Assembly (NCBI GenBank): GCA_964369265.1 | Contig: CAYJEV010000054.1 | Span: 1-12,081, forward strand | From: DAMCAP01 sp964369265 | GTDB lineage: Bacteria > Bacillota > Clostridia > Oscillospirales > Ruminococcaceae | Reading direction: 5' to 3' | DNA: 12,081 nt | In this document: piece by piece, positions 1-6,884 of the stretch | How the letters are laid out: each line of letters opens with the position of its first letter | Numbering within the stretch: position 1 is the stretch's first letter | Made by a program: the position numbers and the translations under genes | Notes under the pieces: generated by a model | The model's input: the letters and a program-made list of their open reading frames with translations, nothing else | Databases searched by the model: none | What the model was told of the DNA's origin: nothing

Positions 1-412
1 CTTTGGCGCTCACCGCAGTGAGCGAAACACTTAAAAAACTAAACAGCTTTCACATCAAAAAACAAGACAGGAGCAAAACTAGCCATTTACAACAGCAGTT
101 GGTATGACGACAGGGTGAAAGCTTCACTAGACCATAAACAAAGGAGCGTTCTATCCGTACCCACCCATCAAGGGAATGAAATGGACCCTTGATGGCAAAA
201 AAACTATAAGATTAGCGAAAAACTAAAATGGCGGCTACTAGTCGCCGCTACAATTTGCAATGTCATTTTTAGCTTTGCATGACCATAAATGACACACCAA
301 AAATTGATGTCCCAAAAATAGTAGGGTGCGGCGCTCGACGCACCGTCGCACGAAATCGTCACAATGTCCGTTTAACAAAATTAATGAAAAGAATGTTAAG
401 TGTAAAAAAGTG
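1..412. other. Gene-free region with several hairpins
   Basis: I see no credible coding sequence, tRNA or rRNA here. The stretch carries several inverted repeats: CGCTCAC/GTGAGCG (7-13 with 18-24), GCTTTCAC/GTGAAAGC (46-53 with 115-122), GTGAA/TTCAC (115-119 with 123-127), a perfect 10-bp pair CCATCAAGGG/CCCTTGATGG (165-174 with 186-195), GCGGC/GCCGC (231-235 with 244-248), TGTCATTT/AAATGACA (261-268 with 287-294) and GGTGCG/CGCACC (325-330 with 339-344). None is followed by a clear T run on the plus strand, so they are not ordinary terminators. The two GC-rich ones contrast with the AT-rich surroundings and look like dispersed intergenic palindromes (inference). Confidence 0.6.
165..195. repeat. 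Perfect 10-bp inverted repeat, 11-nt loop
   Basis: CCATCAAGGG at 165-174 is exactly complementary to CCCTTGATGG at 186-195. It lies far upstream of the mreD promoter and lacks a T tract on either side, so a role as terminator is not supported. It could be part of a structured RNA or a repeat. Confidence 0.6.
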
Positions 413-441
413 TTGATGTTTTTTTTGTAAGGGTGTATAAT
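413..441 (+). promoter_or_regulatory. Promoter of the mreD-mrdA operon
   Basis: TTGATG (413-418) and TATAAT (436-441) are separated by 17 nt, a good sigma-A type promoter. Transcription would start near 448, about 30 nt upstream of the mreD start, which leaves room for the AGAGGGTGAT ribosome binding region (461-470). Its presence shows that mreD-mrdA is transcribed independently of whatever lies to the left. Confidence 0.65.
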
Positions 442-478
442 ATATAATTACAATATAATGAGAGGGTGATGATAGTTA

Positions 479-997
479 GTGGAGGAGAAGCTAAAAGAAA
501 CGGCAAAGAAATTTTTGATATATATAGGGATAGTGTTTTTGTTTTCTATAGTTCAGATGATGCCTGAGCTATTTCAAATAGGGCAGTCGAAGCCTAACTT
601 TGTGGTTGCTTTGGTTATTGCCATTGCGATGTTTGAAGATGAGCTAATGGCTGGTGTTATTGGCATGATGGGAGGGCTTATTTGGGATTCAAGCTCGGCG
701 CTTGTGTTTGGAATGGCTGGTGCGTTTTTGCTTATTTATTGTGTTGTGTGCTCATTGCTTTGCAACTATCTTTTAAGACGTTCACTAAAAACCTCGGTAA
801 TACTTATTGGAACAGGAAGCCTTGTGTTTTCGTTTATGTGTTATTTCTTTTTATATGGTATGTGGGGATATGAAAGTTTACGATTAGTATTTTGGGGGCA
901 ATTTATACCAAATGTACTGTTAACTATCGTTATTTCGCCTTTTGCCTTTCTGCTTGTAAAGAGAATTTCGGATAGGCTGGGCGAGCCGCTTAATTAG
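479..997 (+). CDS. mreD: Rod shape-determining protein MreD
   Basis: A 172-residue polytopic membrane protein of the usual MreD length. It has a short charged N-terminus, then hydrophobic segments near residues 11-33, 41-60, 62-97, 104-126 and 137-160. The KPNFVVALVIAIAMFEDELMA stretch (about 38-58) followed by a glycine-rich GVIGMMGGLIWD segment is the family signature: proline just before the second helix, a conserved acidic residue, then GG..D. MreD is an inner-membrane partner of MreC and PBP2 in the elongasome that directs sidewall peptidoglycan synthesis. The start is GTG at 479, with AGAGGGTG upstream at a rather long spacing; no better in-frame start exists. mrdA follows 69 nt downstream, the classic MreD-PBP2 order. 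mreB and mreC, which usually precede mreD, are absent from the 478 nt before it. Membership is clear from profile and context; the exact GTG start is less certain. Confidence 0.85.
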   Translation: MEEKLKETAKKFLIYIGIVFLFSIVQMMPELFQIGQSKPNFVVALVIAIAMFEDELMAGVIGMMGGLIWDSSSALVFGMAGAFLLIYCVVCSLLCNYLLRRSLKTSVILIGTGSLVFSFMCYFFLYGMWGYESLRLVFWGQFIPNVLLTIVISPFAFLLVKRISDRLGEPLN

Positions 998-1006
998 AGT
1001 AGATGT

Positions 1007-1037
1007 CACAACTTTAGGCATTACTGCCTGATTTGTG
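1007..1037 (+). other. Small hairpin in the mreD-mrdA gap
   Basis: AGGCA (1016-1020) and TGCCT (1025-1029) pair around a TTAC loop. An outer CACAA/TTGTG pair (1007-1011 with 1033-1037) encloses them. There is no long T run, so this is more likely an mRNA processing or stability element than a full terminator between the two genes. Confidence 0.4.
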
Positions 1038-1066
1038 TTTGTAAGGGAAAGGATTGGTTATAAAAA

Positions 1067-3055
1067 TTGGAGCAAAAGAAATTAAATATAAGAATAGCAA
1101 TACTTGCTCTTTTTGTTGTTAGCATGATGGCAGCCTTTACATTAAGACTGATGAATTTTCAGCTTGTTAATGGAAAGAAATATTCAGAGCTTGCAAATGC
1201 AGGCATTTCATACACACAAAAATCAGAAGGCGCAAGAGGAGATATAGTTGATAGGTATGGCAATCCTTTTAGCTATAACGAGATAGGATATAACCTAACT
1301 TTAAATAGGGCGTTAATGCCAGAGGGCGTTGATAATGGAGAACTATTAAAAGTTATTGATATGATTGTTGATATAGGGGAGGAGTATATAGACGAGCTTC
1401 CTATTTCAACGACAAAGCCTTATAGTTTTAGCGATAATGAAAAGGATGTTTCAAAGCTAAAAGATTATTTAGGGCTTGCAGAATATGCAACAGCAGAAGA
1501 TGCAATGTTTTGGCTTATAGATAGATATGATATAACCGATTTTTCTGATGATGAGGCAAGAAAAATAGCTGGTGTTCGTTATCAGATGGAGATAAGCGGA
1601 TTTTCTATGTCAGTTCCTTTTACAATGGCAAAAGAGCTTTCTCACGAATCAGCAGTGTATATCTCTCAAATGTCCTCTCAGCTTGTTGGAGTTGATATAG
1701 TCGAAACAGCAATAAGGGCATATGAGAATAGTGATGTTGCTTCGCATATAATAGGAACTTTAGGCCCTATAGTTGAAAATGAGCTTGAAAACTATCTCGA
1801 TTTAGGTTATCCAGGAGATGCGATTGTCGGCAGAGATGGGGTTGAAAAGCTGTTTGAGGAGGAGCTAAGAGGAGAGGACGGCTCGACTTTAGTAACTCTT
1901 AATAGCAAGCGTGAGATAATATCTGTTGATGTAGCCGAGCCAGCTATTCCAGGAAATACAGTGTCGCTAACAATAGACAAAACCCTTCAAGAAACAGCCC
2001 TGCAAGCGATAGAGGCGCAAATAAAATACCTTAACGAAACTGCACCAGCAGGGCAAGGAAAGGAAGCTGACACAGGGGCAATCGCAGCAATCGATGTTAA
2101 AACTGGCGAGGTGCTTGTGCTTGCAAGCTATCCAAGCTATGATATCTCAACGCTTTCAGAAGATTACACAGACTTAATATCTGATCCCTTACAGCCCCTA
2201 TTTAACAGGGCAACTCAAGGGCAGTATGCTCCAGGCTCAATATTTAAGCCTTTGGTGTCCCTTGCTGGATTAAACGAAGAGGTTGTAACAGCTGATACTA
2301 GAATTAACTGCGAAAGAGTATACACATTCTCTCCAACCTATAACCCAACCTGCCTTGGCTACCATGGACCTTTATCTGTGACAGAGGCGCTAAGAGAATC
2401 TTGCAATGTGTATTTTTATGATACAGGGCTTAACTTAGGGATAGCTACAGTTAACGAGTATGCTGGAATGATGGGGCTAGGAGTTGAAACAGGAATAGAG
2501 CTTCCTGAAAAGCTTGGCAGTTACACAAACCCAGAAACTCTAAACCCAGGAGATGCGCTTCAAGCTGGTATTGGACAAGGTGGCAACACATATACACCAA
2601 TTCAGCTAGCTCAATATACAGCTAATATAGCAAGGCGTGGAGAGATTATACCAGCGACATTAGTAAAATCAGTTACAAGCTATAACTTTGAAGAAACTAT
2701 GTATGAGCATTCGCCAGAAGTTACCGAAGTAGTTGATATAGACCCAGAGCATTTTGATACAGTTTTTGAGGGCATGATAATGGCGTCTCTTCCTGGAGGT
2801 ACTGCTGCTGCAACCTTTGGTAACTATCCAATTACAGTTGCTTCAAAAACAGGAACGCCACAAACAGGAGGCTTACCAAACTCTACTTTCATTGCATTTG
2901 CACCAGCAGAAGATCCTCAAATTGCTGTCGCTGTTGTAATTGAAAAAGGATGGCATGGCTATACAGGTGCGCCTGTTGCAAAAGCCATATTCGATGCCTA
3001 TTTCTTCCCAGAAACAGAGGGCGGAGAAATTATAGAGCCAAACCAAATTATGTAA
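1067..3055 (+). CDS. mrdA: Penicillin-binding protein 2 (elongasome transpeptidase)
   Basis: A 662-residue class B penicillin-binding protein that cross-links peptidoglycan as transpeptidase of the elongation machinery. It has a short cytoplasmic tail, one membrane anchor (about 9-27) and a pedestal domain with the conserved RGDIVDR element (57-63) and a G-R-D-G-V-E-K linker motif (255-261). The catalytic domain carries all three active-site motifs: SIFK with nucleophile Ser391, SCN (445-447) and KTG (594-596). There are no PASTA repeats, which argues against the sporulation or PBP2x type. The start is TTG at 1067: an in-frame TAA lies at 1061-1063, and the next ATG (codon 20) would cut into the anchor. 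GGAAAGGA upstream is the likely ribosome binding site, at a long spacing. Adjacency to mreD supports MrdA over SpoVD. It stops with TAA, just before a strong hairpin. Confidence 0.92.
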   Translation: MEQKKLNIRIAILALFVVSMMAAFTLRLMNFQLVNGKKYSELANAGISYTQKSEGARGDIVDRYGNPFSYNEIGYNLTLNRALMPEGVDNGELLKVIDMIVDIGEEYIDELPISTTKPYSFSDNEKDVSKLKDYLGLAEYATAEDAMFWLIDRYDITDFSDDEARKIAGVRYQMEISGFSMSVPFTMAKELSHESAVYISQMSSQLVGVDIVETAIRAYENSDVASHIIGTLGPIVENELENYLDLGYPGDAIVGRDGVEKLFEEELRGEDGSTLVTLNSKREIISVDVAEPAIPGNTVSLTIDKTLQETALQAIEAQIKYLNETAPAGQGKEADTGAIAAIDVKTGEVLVLASYPSYDISTLSEDYTDLISDPLQPLFNRATQGQYAPGSIFKPLVSLAGLNEEVVTADTRINCERVYTFSPTYNPTCLGYHGPLSVTEALRESCNVYFYDTGLNLGIATVNEYAGMMGLGVETGIELPEKLGSYTNPETLNPGDALQAGIGQGGNTYTPIQLAQYTANIARRGEIIPATLVKSVTSYNFEETMYEHSPEVTEVVDIDPEHFDTVFEGMIMASLPGGTAAATFGNYPITVASKTGTPQTGGLPNSTFIAFAPAEDPQIAVAVVIEKGWHGYTGAPVAKAIFDAYFFPETEGGEIIEPNQIM

Positions 3056-3083
3056 GTATATTGAGGGGATTATCTCCTTACCA

Positions 3084-3118
3084 AAATAGCTGGTGCAGTA
3101 ATTTTGCACCAGCTATTT
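3084..3118. terminator. Strong hairpin terminator, probably bidirectional
   Basis: AAATAGCTGGTGCA (3084-3097) is perfectly complementary to TGCACCAGCTATTT (3105-3118), giving a 14-bp stem with a 7-nt loop. On the plus strand it lies 28 nt after the mrdA stop. On the minus strand it lies 10 nt after the stop of the small frame at 3128-3208, and the descending arm runs on into TTTTGG. It most likely ends transcription from both sides. Confidence 0.75.
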
Positions 3119-3127
3119 AAGCATATG

Positions 3128-3208
3128 TTATTTTAAAACGAGATTGATTAAAGCCAAGATGAGTATAAACACTACAGACTGTAGTAAAAAATTGCCTTTT
3201 CAGCCCAT
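3128..3208 (-). CDS. Candidate small membrane peptide with in-frame UGA at codon 3
   Basis: Reading the minus strand after the cyclase gene, an excellent Shine-Dalgarno AGGAGGTG (complement of 3214-3221) sits 5 nt before ATG at 3208. The frame reads Met-Gly-(TGA)-Lys-Gly-Asn-Phe, then a hydrophobic run rich in Leu, Ile and Val (one likely membrane helix, about codons 8-25), and ends Leu-Lys-TAA at 3128-3130. The terminator hairpin begins 10 nt later. Placement (19 nt after the cyclase stop), ribosome binding site, length and terminator all look like a real last gene of an operon; only the TGA at 3200-3202 breaks it. A 5-6 bp hairpin lies 14-32 nt after the TGA, with an AGTCT loop. Possibilities are selenocysteine insertion, readthrough, a decayed gene (TGG to TGA, originally Trp) or a sequence error. 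I do not recognise the peptide, and the frame may simply be untranslated. Confidence 0.35.
3170..3202 (-). promoter_or_regulatory. Possible SECIS-like hairpin after the in-frame UGA
   Basis: On the minus strand, 19 nt after the TGA (3202-3200), ACTAC (3185-3181) pairs with GTAGT (3175-3171) around a 5-nt AGTCT loop; an outer U·G pair can be added. A G in the first two loop positions, a short loop and this distance match the general description of bacterial SECIS elements as I remember it. The E. coli fdhF element also has a loop of the form AGGUCU. The stem is short, so chance is a real alternative. Confidence 0.25.
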
Positions 3209-3227
3209 AAATACACCTCCTAAATTG

Positions 3228-4508
3228 TTAACGAGTATTATTCTTGAATTTTTCTGTGTACATCTTTTTATCTGCAATAGCTAGTAGATCTGAAAGGTTT
3301 TCTGCTTCTCCAGAAAATACATAGCCTATGCTTGAGGAAATGTTGATATGGATATCCTCAAAAGTAAATACCTGCTCGGAGGTATCCTTAATTTGCTTGC
3401 ATATCGCCTCAGCCTCTTGCTCTGTTGTTATGTTTGAGGAGATAACAACAAACTCATCTCCACCAATTCTAGCGATAATCGAATCGCTTTCAAGCACTGT
3501 TTTAAGCCTTTGCACAAAAGCAATTAGAACCTTATCACCAACCTCATGACCATATGTATCGTTGACAGGCTTGAATTTGTTAAGGTCAAGATAAAAAATC
3601 ACAAATTTTTGATTTCCAATATTCTCGACATATTTTTCAATTCTAGTTCTATTGCAAGCTCCTGTTAATGGATCTGTTTCAAGCTTTTTAGTCAGATTTT
3701 CTCTTAGCCTGTGCGCATTTCTCATATTTTTGCAAATGAATAAATTGCCAACAAGTAAAATAAAGAACCAAGCGATAAATGTTGTTATCACAACTCTATT
3801 CTTGTCTTTCATATATAAATCTAAATGCCAATTAGCATCTCCGACCTTAAAGCTTTCGGAGCTTGTGTAAAAGGCTTGAAAATCTTCTGAGTTAAATAGC
3901 TCTATTTCAAAATTTTTATAAGAAGATACAACTCTAAGCTCATATCCAAGTGCTGGAAGGTTAGTAGCTCCAATAGAGTCTAATAGCTTATCGGCGTGAA
4001 CGGCAACAACTGCAAAGCCAATAAATTCATTGTCGATGTATAAAGGCTTGCGAATAACGATACCTATTCTTCCGCCAGCGAGCACATATGGTCCAGACAC
4101 AACTGTTTCGCCTGTGTCTTTTGCAAGTAAAGCATCATCTCTTGCGTTTTCATCATCAAAAACATTATATCCTAGCATAAAAGAGCTTCTTTCATAAGGA
4201 TAAACTTGGGCGAAAATGCCATCAGGCAAATAAGCGATAGATGGCTGAATGCTACTATTATACAGAGCTGCCGCCATTCTATCAAAATGTTCGTCAGTTA
4301 GCTGTCCGCCATGGATTAGTAGTATTTCACCAAAAATTTCGCTAACTTGCATTTGCGATTTTAAAGCTGAATCGATTCTAGTTGCGTATGTGTCAATAAT
4401 GTTTATTTCTTTTTCAATAATGTCCATATAAGTTAAATTGGCAATATAAACCGACAAAAATATGCTTATACTTAATAGCACAACAAACACAACCCTTGAA
4501 ATTTTCAT
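3228..4508 (-). CDS. Membrane-bound diguanylate cyclase, GGDEF domain with CHASE-like sensor
   Basis: The 426-residue protein makes cyclic di-GMP from two GTP. Numbering from the ATG at 4508: membrane helix 1 about 3-23, an extracytoplasmic domain about 24-237, membrane helix 2 about 238-260, a short linker, then a GGDEF domain from about 275 to the end. The active site is intact: GGDEF at 349-353, with DLNKFKPVNDTYGHEVGD starting at about 308. The outer domain, with its VVSGPYVLAGGRIGIVIRK stretch and a later G-F-A-V-V-A-V segment, resembles CHASE-type ligand sensors. The slot for the inhibitory RxxD site (five residues before GGDEF) reads ESDS, so product inhibition of the usual kind is not expected. 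An upstream in-frame TTG (4532) is possible, but GGGGTGATGAA directly precedes the ATG. It has its own promoter, and a 27-codon frame follows it. Ligand unknown. Confidence 0.88.
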   Translation of the reverse strand: MKISRVVFVVLLSISIFLSVYIANLTYMDIIEKEINIIDTYATRIDSALKSQMQVSEIFGEILLIHGGQLTDEHFDRMAAALYNSSIQPSIAYLPDGIFAQVYPYERSSFMLGYNVFDDENARDDALLAKDTGETVVSGPYVLAGGRIGIVIRKPLYIDNEFIGFAVVAVHADKLLDSIGATNLPALGYELRVVSSYKNFEIELFNSEDFQAFYTSSESFKVGDANWHLDLYMKDKNRVVITTFIAWFFILLVGNLFICKNMRNAHRLRENLTKKLETDPLTGACNRTRIEKYVENIGNQKFVIFYLDLNKFKPVNDTYGHEVGDKVLIAFVQRLKTVLESDSIIARIGGDEFVVISSNITTEQEAEAICKQIKDTSEQVFTFEDIHINISSSIGYVFSGEAENLSDLLAIADKKMYTEKFKNNTR

Positions 4509-4566
4509 TTCATCACCCCATATCTGTATCAATTATGAATACATCTTTAACATTTGTCCTAACTTA

Positions 4567-4595
4567 AGTATACAACTGTTTTTTAGAAAAATCAA
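4567..4595 (-). promoter_or_regulatory. Promoter of the diguanylate cyclase gene
   Basis: On the minus strand TTGATT (complement of 4590-4595) and TATACT (complement of 4567-4572) are 17 nt apart. Transcription would start near 4560, leaving an untranslated leader of about 50 nt before the ATG at 4508. Confidence 0.55.
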
Positions 4596-4619
4596 TGTCA
4601 AAAAATGTTATTTATTGAT

Positions 4620-4663
4620 TAGATGAAAGAAAGTGGCTATAGCACAAAAGCTCTATAACCACT
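4620..4663 (-). terminator. Rho-independent terminator of the amidohydrolase gene
   Basis: On the minus strand AGTGGTTATAG (complement of 4653-4663) pairs with CTATAGCCACT (complement of 4632-4642) over 11 pairs including one G·U, followed by TTTCTTTC. The one imperfect pair is a G·U only in the minus-strand RNA (it is C·A on the plus strand), which suggests it is meant for minus-strand transcripts. It lies 17 nt after the amidohydrolase stop. Confidence 0.7.
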
Positions 4664-4680
4664 ATAAATTATTTATTTAA

Positions 4681-5850
4681 TTATTTATTAGCGTCGTAAA
4701 TTTCGCCATCAATCATAACCATTTCAGTTAAAGTCATGCTGGAGAATGGATTGCCATCAAAGATAACAATATCAGCATCCTTGCCAACTTCTAGAGAACC
4801 AACTCTATCAGCAACACCAAGAAGCTTTGCTGGGTTGATAGTTATGCTCTCGTAAGCGTTTTGCTCAGACAAGCCCCTTGCGATACAATGGCCTATTTCA
4901 GAAGGCAACCACTGAGTTGAGCCAGCAGCATCAGCAGATAAACACACCTTCGCACCAGCCTCAAACATAACTTGAGGAGTTGTTAGGCGAACATCCCAAA
5001 GCTCTTGCTTAACAGGGTTTAATAATAGAGGCCCGATAACAATGAACAGCTCTCTGCTGCCAACTTCGTCCGCAACTCTATATCCTTCTGTGCAGTGTTC
5101 AATAGAATAGTTAAGGGAGAATTCTTCTGCAACTTTAATTGCTGTCATTATATCATCAGATCTATGCGCATGAATACGGCACTTCATTTCGCCTCTAATA
5201 ACAGGAACCAAAGCCTCCATTTTAAAGTCTGGTTTTGGAGCTTTTGAAGGATCAGTTTCAGCTTGTTTTAGCTGCTCGGAATACACTTTTGCGTTAAATA
5301 GGGTTTCTCTCCAAAGCCCAGCAACACCCATTCTTGTAACAGGCATTTGCCCATTCTTCATATTTCCATAAACTCTCTTTGGATTTTCGCCAAGAGCCAT
5401 CTTCATTTGTCTTGTGTCTTTGATGATCATCTTTTCAGCTGTGTTACCTCTTAGCTTAAAAGTGATGCCTGTTCCTCCGATAATGTTAGCAGAGCCAGGC
5501 AGTGTGCAGCAAGTTGTGAAGCCAGCTTTTCTAACAGGCTCAATTGCAACATCAAATGGATTTAGAGCATCTTCTGCTCTAACTGTCGCTGTGATTGGGC
5601 CAGAAGTTTCGTTTCCATCTATAAGTGGAGTTGGCATTGTGGATGGAGCTGAGAATGTAGATAGATGAGTATGCGCATCGATGAAGCCTGGTGTTACAAT
5701 CTTACCAGTCGCATCAATAACCTTAGCACCAGCTGGAACTTCAACATCCTTACCAACAGCAACAATCTTGCTCCCCTCAACTAGCACCACACCGTTTTCA
5801 ATTGTACCGTTTGTTACAGTAACAACTTTTCCGCCTTTAATAGCAATCAT
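4681..5850 (-). CDS. Amidohydrolase, imidazolonepropionase-like (COG1228 type)
   Basis: A 389-residue cytoplasmic metal-dependent hydrolase of the amidohydrolase superfamily. Numbering from ATG at 5850: an N-terminal beta-sandwich part (about 1-50), then the metal-binding motif PGFIDAHTHLS with His60 and His62. Further likely metal or active-site residues are His227 and His229 (IHAHRSDD), His252 (SIEHCTEGY) and Asp307 (CLSADAAGS). It ends with the composite sandwich closing segment around VGSLEVGKDADIVIFDG, typical of these enzymes. Family members cleave cyclic amides, dipeptide-like bonds or imidazolone; the substrate here cannot be told. An earlier in-frame ATG (5865) overlaps the GGAGGTT ribosome binding site that precedes the ATG at 5850, so the latter was chosen. 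The gene is divergent from a membrane-protein pair, which suggests a joint transport-hydrolysis role (inference). It ends with TAA before a clear terminator. Confidence 0.85.
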   Translation of the reverse strand: MIAIKGGKVVTVTNGTIENGVVLVEGSKIVAVGKDVEVPAGAKVIDATGKIVTPGFIDAHTHLSTFSAPSTMPTPLIDGNETSGPITATVRAEDALNPFDVAIEPVRKAGFTTCCTLPGSANIIGGTGITFKLRGNTAEKMIIKDTRQMKMALGENPKRVYGNMKNGQMPVTRMGVAGLWRETLFNAKVYSEQLKQAETDPSKAPKPDFKMEALVPVIRGEMKCRIHAHRSDDIMTAIKVAEEFSLNYSIEHCTEGYRVADEVGSRELFIVIGPLLLNPVKQELWDVRLTTPQVMFEAGAKVCLSADAAGSTQWLPSEIGHCIARGLSEQNAYESITINPAKLLGVADRVGSLEVGKDADIVIFDGNPFSSMTLTEMVMIDGEIYDANK

Positions 5851-5897
5851 TTGAACAACCTCCATATATTTTATAATCTGTGAATATATTTTAACAT

Positions 5898-5926
5898 ACT
5901 ATACCAAAAATTCCTATAGCTGTTAT
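5898..5926 (-). promoter_or_regulatory. Possible promoter of the amidohydrolase gene
   Basis: On the minus strand ATAACA (complement of 5921-5926) and TATAGT (complement of 5898-5903) lie 17 nt apart. The -10 is good and the -35 is weak (4 of 6). It sits about 40 nt from the divergent consensus promoter at 5965-5993, so a regulator bound between could control both directions. Confidence 0.35.
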
Positions 5927-5964
5927 CAATATTCATCAAAAATTTTATATTTATGTATATTCGA

Positions 5965-5993
5965 TTGACAGTTATTTGAATTTTTTGTATAAT
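5965..5993 (+). promoter_or_regulatory. Perfect consensus promoter of the DUF3100 operon
   Basis: TTGACA (5965-5970), a 17-nt spacer and TATAAT (5988-5993) match the sigma-A consensus at all twelve positions. The start would fall near 6000. A short hairpin AAAGTT/AACTTT (6000-6005 with 6012-6017) would then lie at the very 5' end of the mRNA, where it could protect it from decay. The leader is about 75 nt. Confidence 0.8.
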
Positions 5994-6074
5994 AATAACA
6001 AAGTTGGATATAACTTTAGAATGATATCTCATCGCAAAAGGTATTGTTCTCAAATTTTTAGGAGGAAACGAAAT

Positions 6075-6872
6075 ATGAAAAACTTTTTTTCAGACTGGAA
6101 AGTCCACGCATTATGTCTAGCTATGGTATTAGCGAGTGAGTTCATTGGTTTACAAAGTTTCAAGTTCTCATTTCTAAGCTTTAGCCTCTTCCCAATGCTG
6201 TACGCATTAGTTATTGGTATGATACTAGCTATCATAAGGTTTATCCCTAAAGATATGATGGAAACAGCTTCCCCGTATGTAACAATTTCTGTTACATATC
6301 TAACTGTTAAAACCTCATCTTCCATTGGTCCAAACTTAGGTGCAGTTGTGGCAGCAGGCCCTGCTCTTATTCTTCAAGAGCTTGGAAACTTAGGAACAAT
6401 CCTTCTATCCCTTCCATTCGCAGTGCTTGTTTTGAAAATGGGCAGGCAGGCTGTGGGAGCGTGTTTCTCAAACTCAAGAGAAACTTCGCTTGCAATTGTT
6501 GGTAACTTATATGGTCTTGATTCCCCAGAAGGTCAGGGCGTTATGGGTGCATATATAACAGGTACTTTGTTAGGAACAATATTCAATAGCTTAATGGCAT
6601 CTTTGCTAGTCGGTATTGGCATTTTCCATCCTTTTGCGCTTGCAATGGCAGCCGGTACTGGTTCAGCCTCAATGATGACAGCCGCTCTTGCTCCAATCTT
6701 AAGCGCACATCCAGATATGGCAGAACAGCTTCAAGCCTATGCTTCAACTAGCCAAATGCTAACTTCTGTTGATGGAACTTATATGTCATTATTTATAGGA
6801 ATACCGCTAACTAACTGGCTATACAAAAAGCTTAAAGGCAGATCAGCAGCTAAGGCTGAAGAGAAAGTATAG
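6075..6872 (+). CDS. DUF3100 family integral membrane protein, putative transporter subunit
   Basis: A 265-residue polytopic membrane protein with helices roughly at 10-26, 31-55, 63-80, 85-122, 155-182, 183-210 and 232-250. I recognise the DUF3100 pattern from the N-terminal DWKVHALCL start, the AGPALILQELGNLGTILL stretch (94-111), an NSRET loop (133-137), GLDSPEGQGVMGAYITGTL (147-165) and the glycine/alanine-rich AAGTGSASMM (192-201). The alternating G/S/N-rich loops and helix breaks resemble secondary carriers, but no substrate is known to me. The frame is open upstream to 5976, inside the promoter; the AGGAGG at 6060-6065 fixes the start at 6075. It is the first gene behind a perfect promoter and is followed 12 nt later by a second membrane gene whose ribosome binding site overlaps its TAG stop. 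Divergence from the amidohydrolase suggests a shared substrate (inference). Confidence 0.8.
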   Translation: MKNFFSDWKVHALCLAMVLASEFIGLQSFKFSFLSFSLFPMLYALVIGMILAIIRFIPKDMMETASPYVTISVTYLTVKTSSSIGPNLGAVVAAGPALILQELGNLGTILLSLPFAVLVLKMGRQAVGACFSNSRETSLAIVGNLYGLDSPEGQGVMGAYITGTLLGTIFNSLMASLLVGIGIFHPFALAMAAGTGSASMMTAALAPILSAHPDMAEQLQAYASTSQMLTSVDGTYMSLFIGIPLTNWLYKKLKGRSAAKAEEKV

Positions 6873-6884
6873 GAGGATAAGATT

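Noticed and set aside
177..227. Small ORF of 16 codons in the left gene-free region
   Set aside because: The purine-rich stretch directly touches the ATG, so there is no proper spacing, and the frame overlaps the 165-195 hairpin.
1..478. Tail of mreC, or a tRNA or rRNA
   Set aside because: No open frame runs into mreD, and no cloverleaf, CCA end or conserved rRNA segment is visible.
3228..4532. Longer cyclase reading frame from TTG at 4532
   Set aside because: GGGGTGATGAA lies directly before the in-frame ATG at 4508, at good spacing, and the extra eight residues add no recognisable feature.
4681..5865. Amidohydrolase start at 5865
   Set aside because: The first ATG is part of the GGAGGTT ribosome binding region that serves the ATG at 5850.
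5976..6872. Longer DUF3100 reading frame starting at 5976
   Set aside because: That start lies inside the promoter, upstream of the expected transcription start; AGGAGG at 6060-6065 sets the start at 6075.
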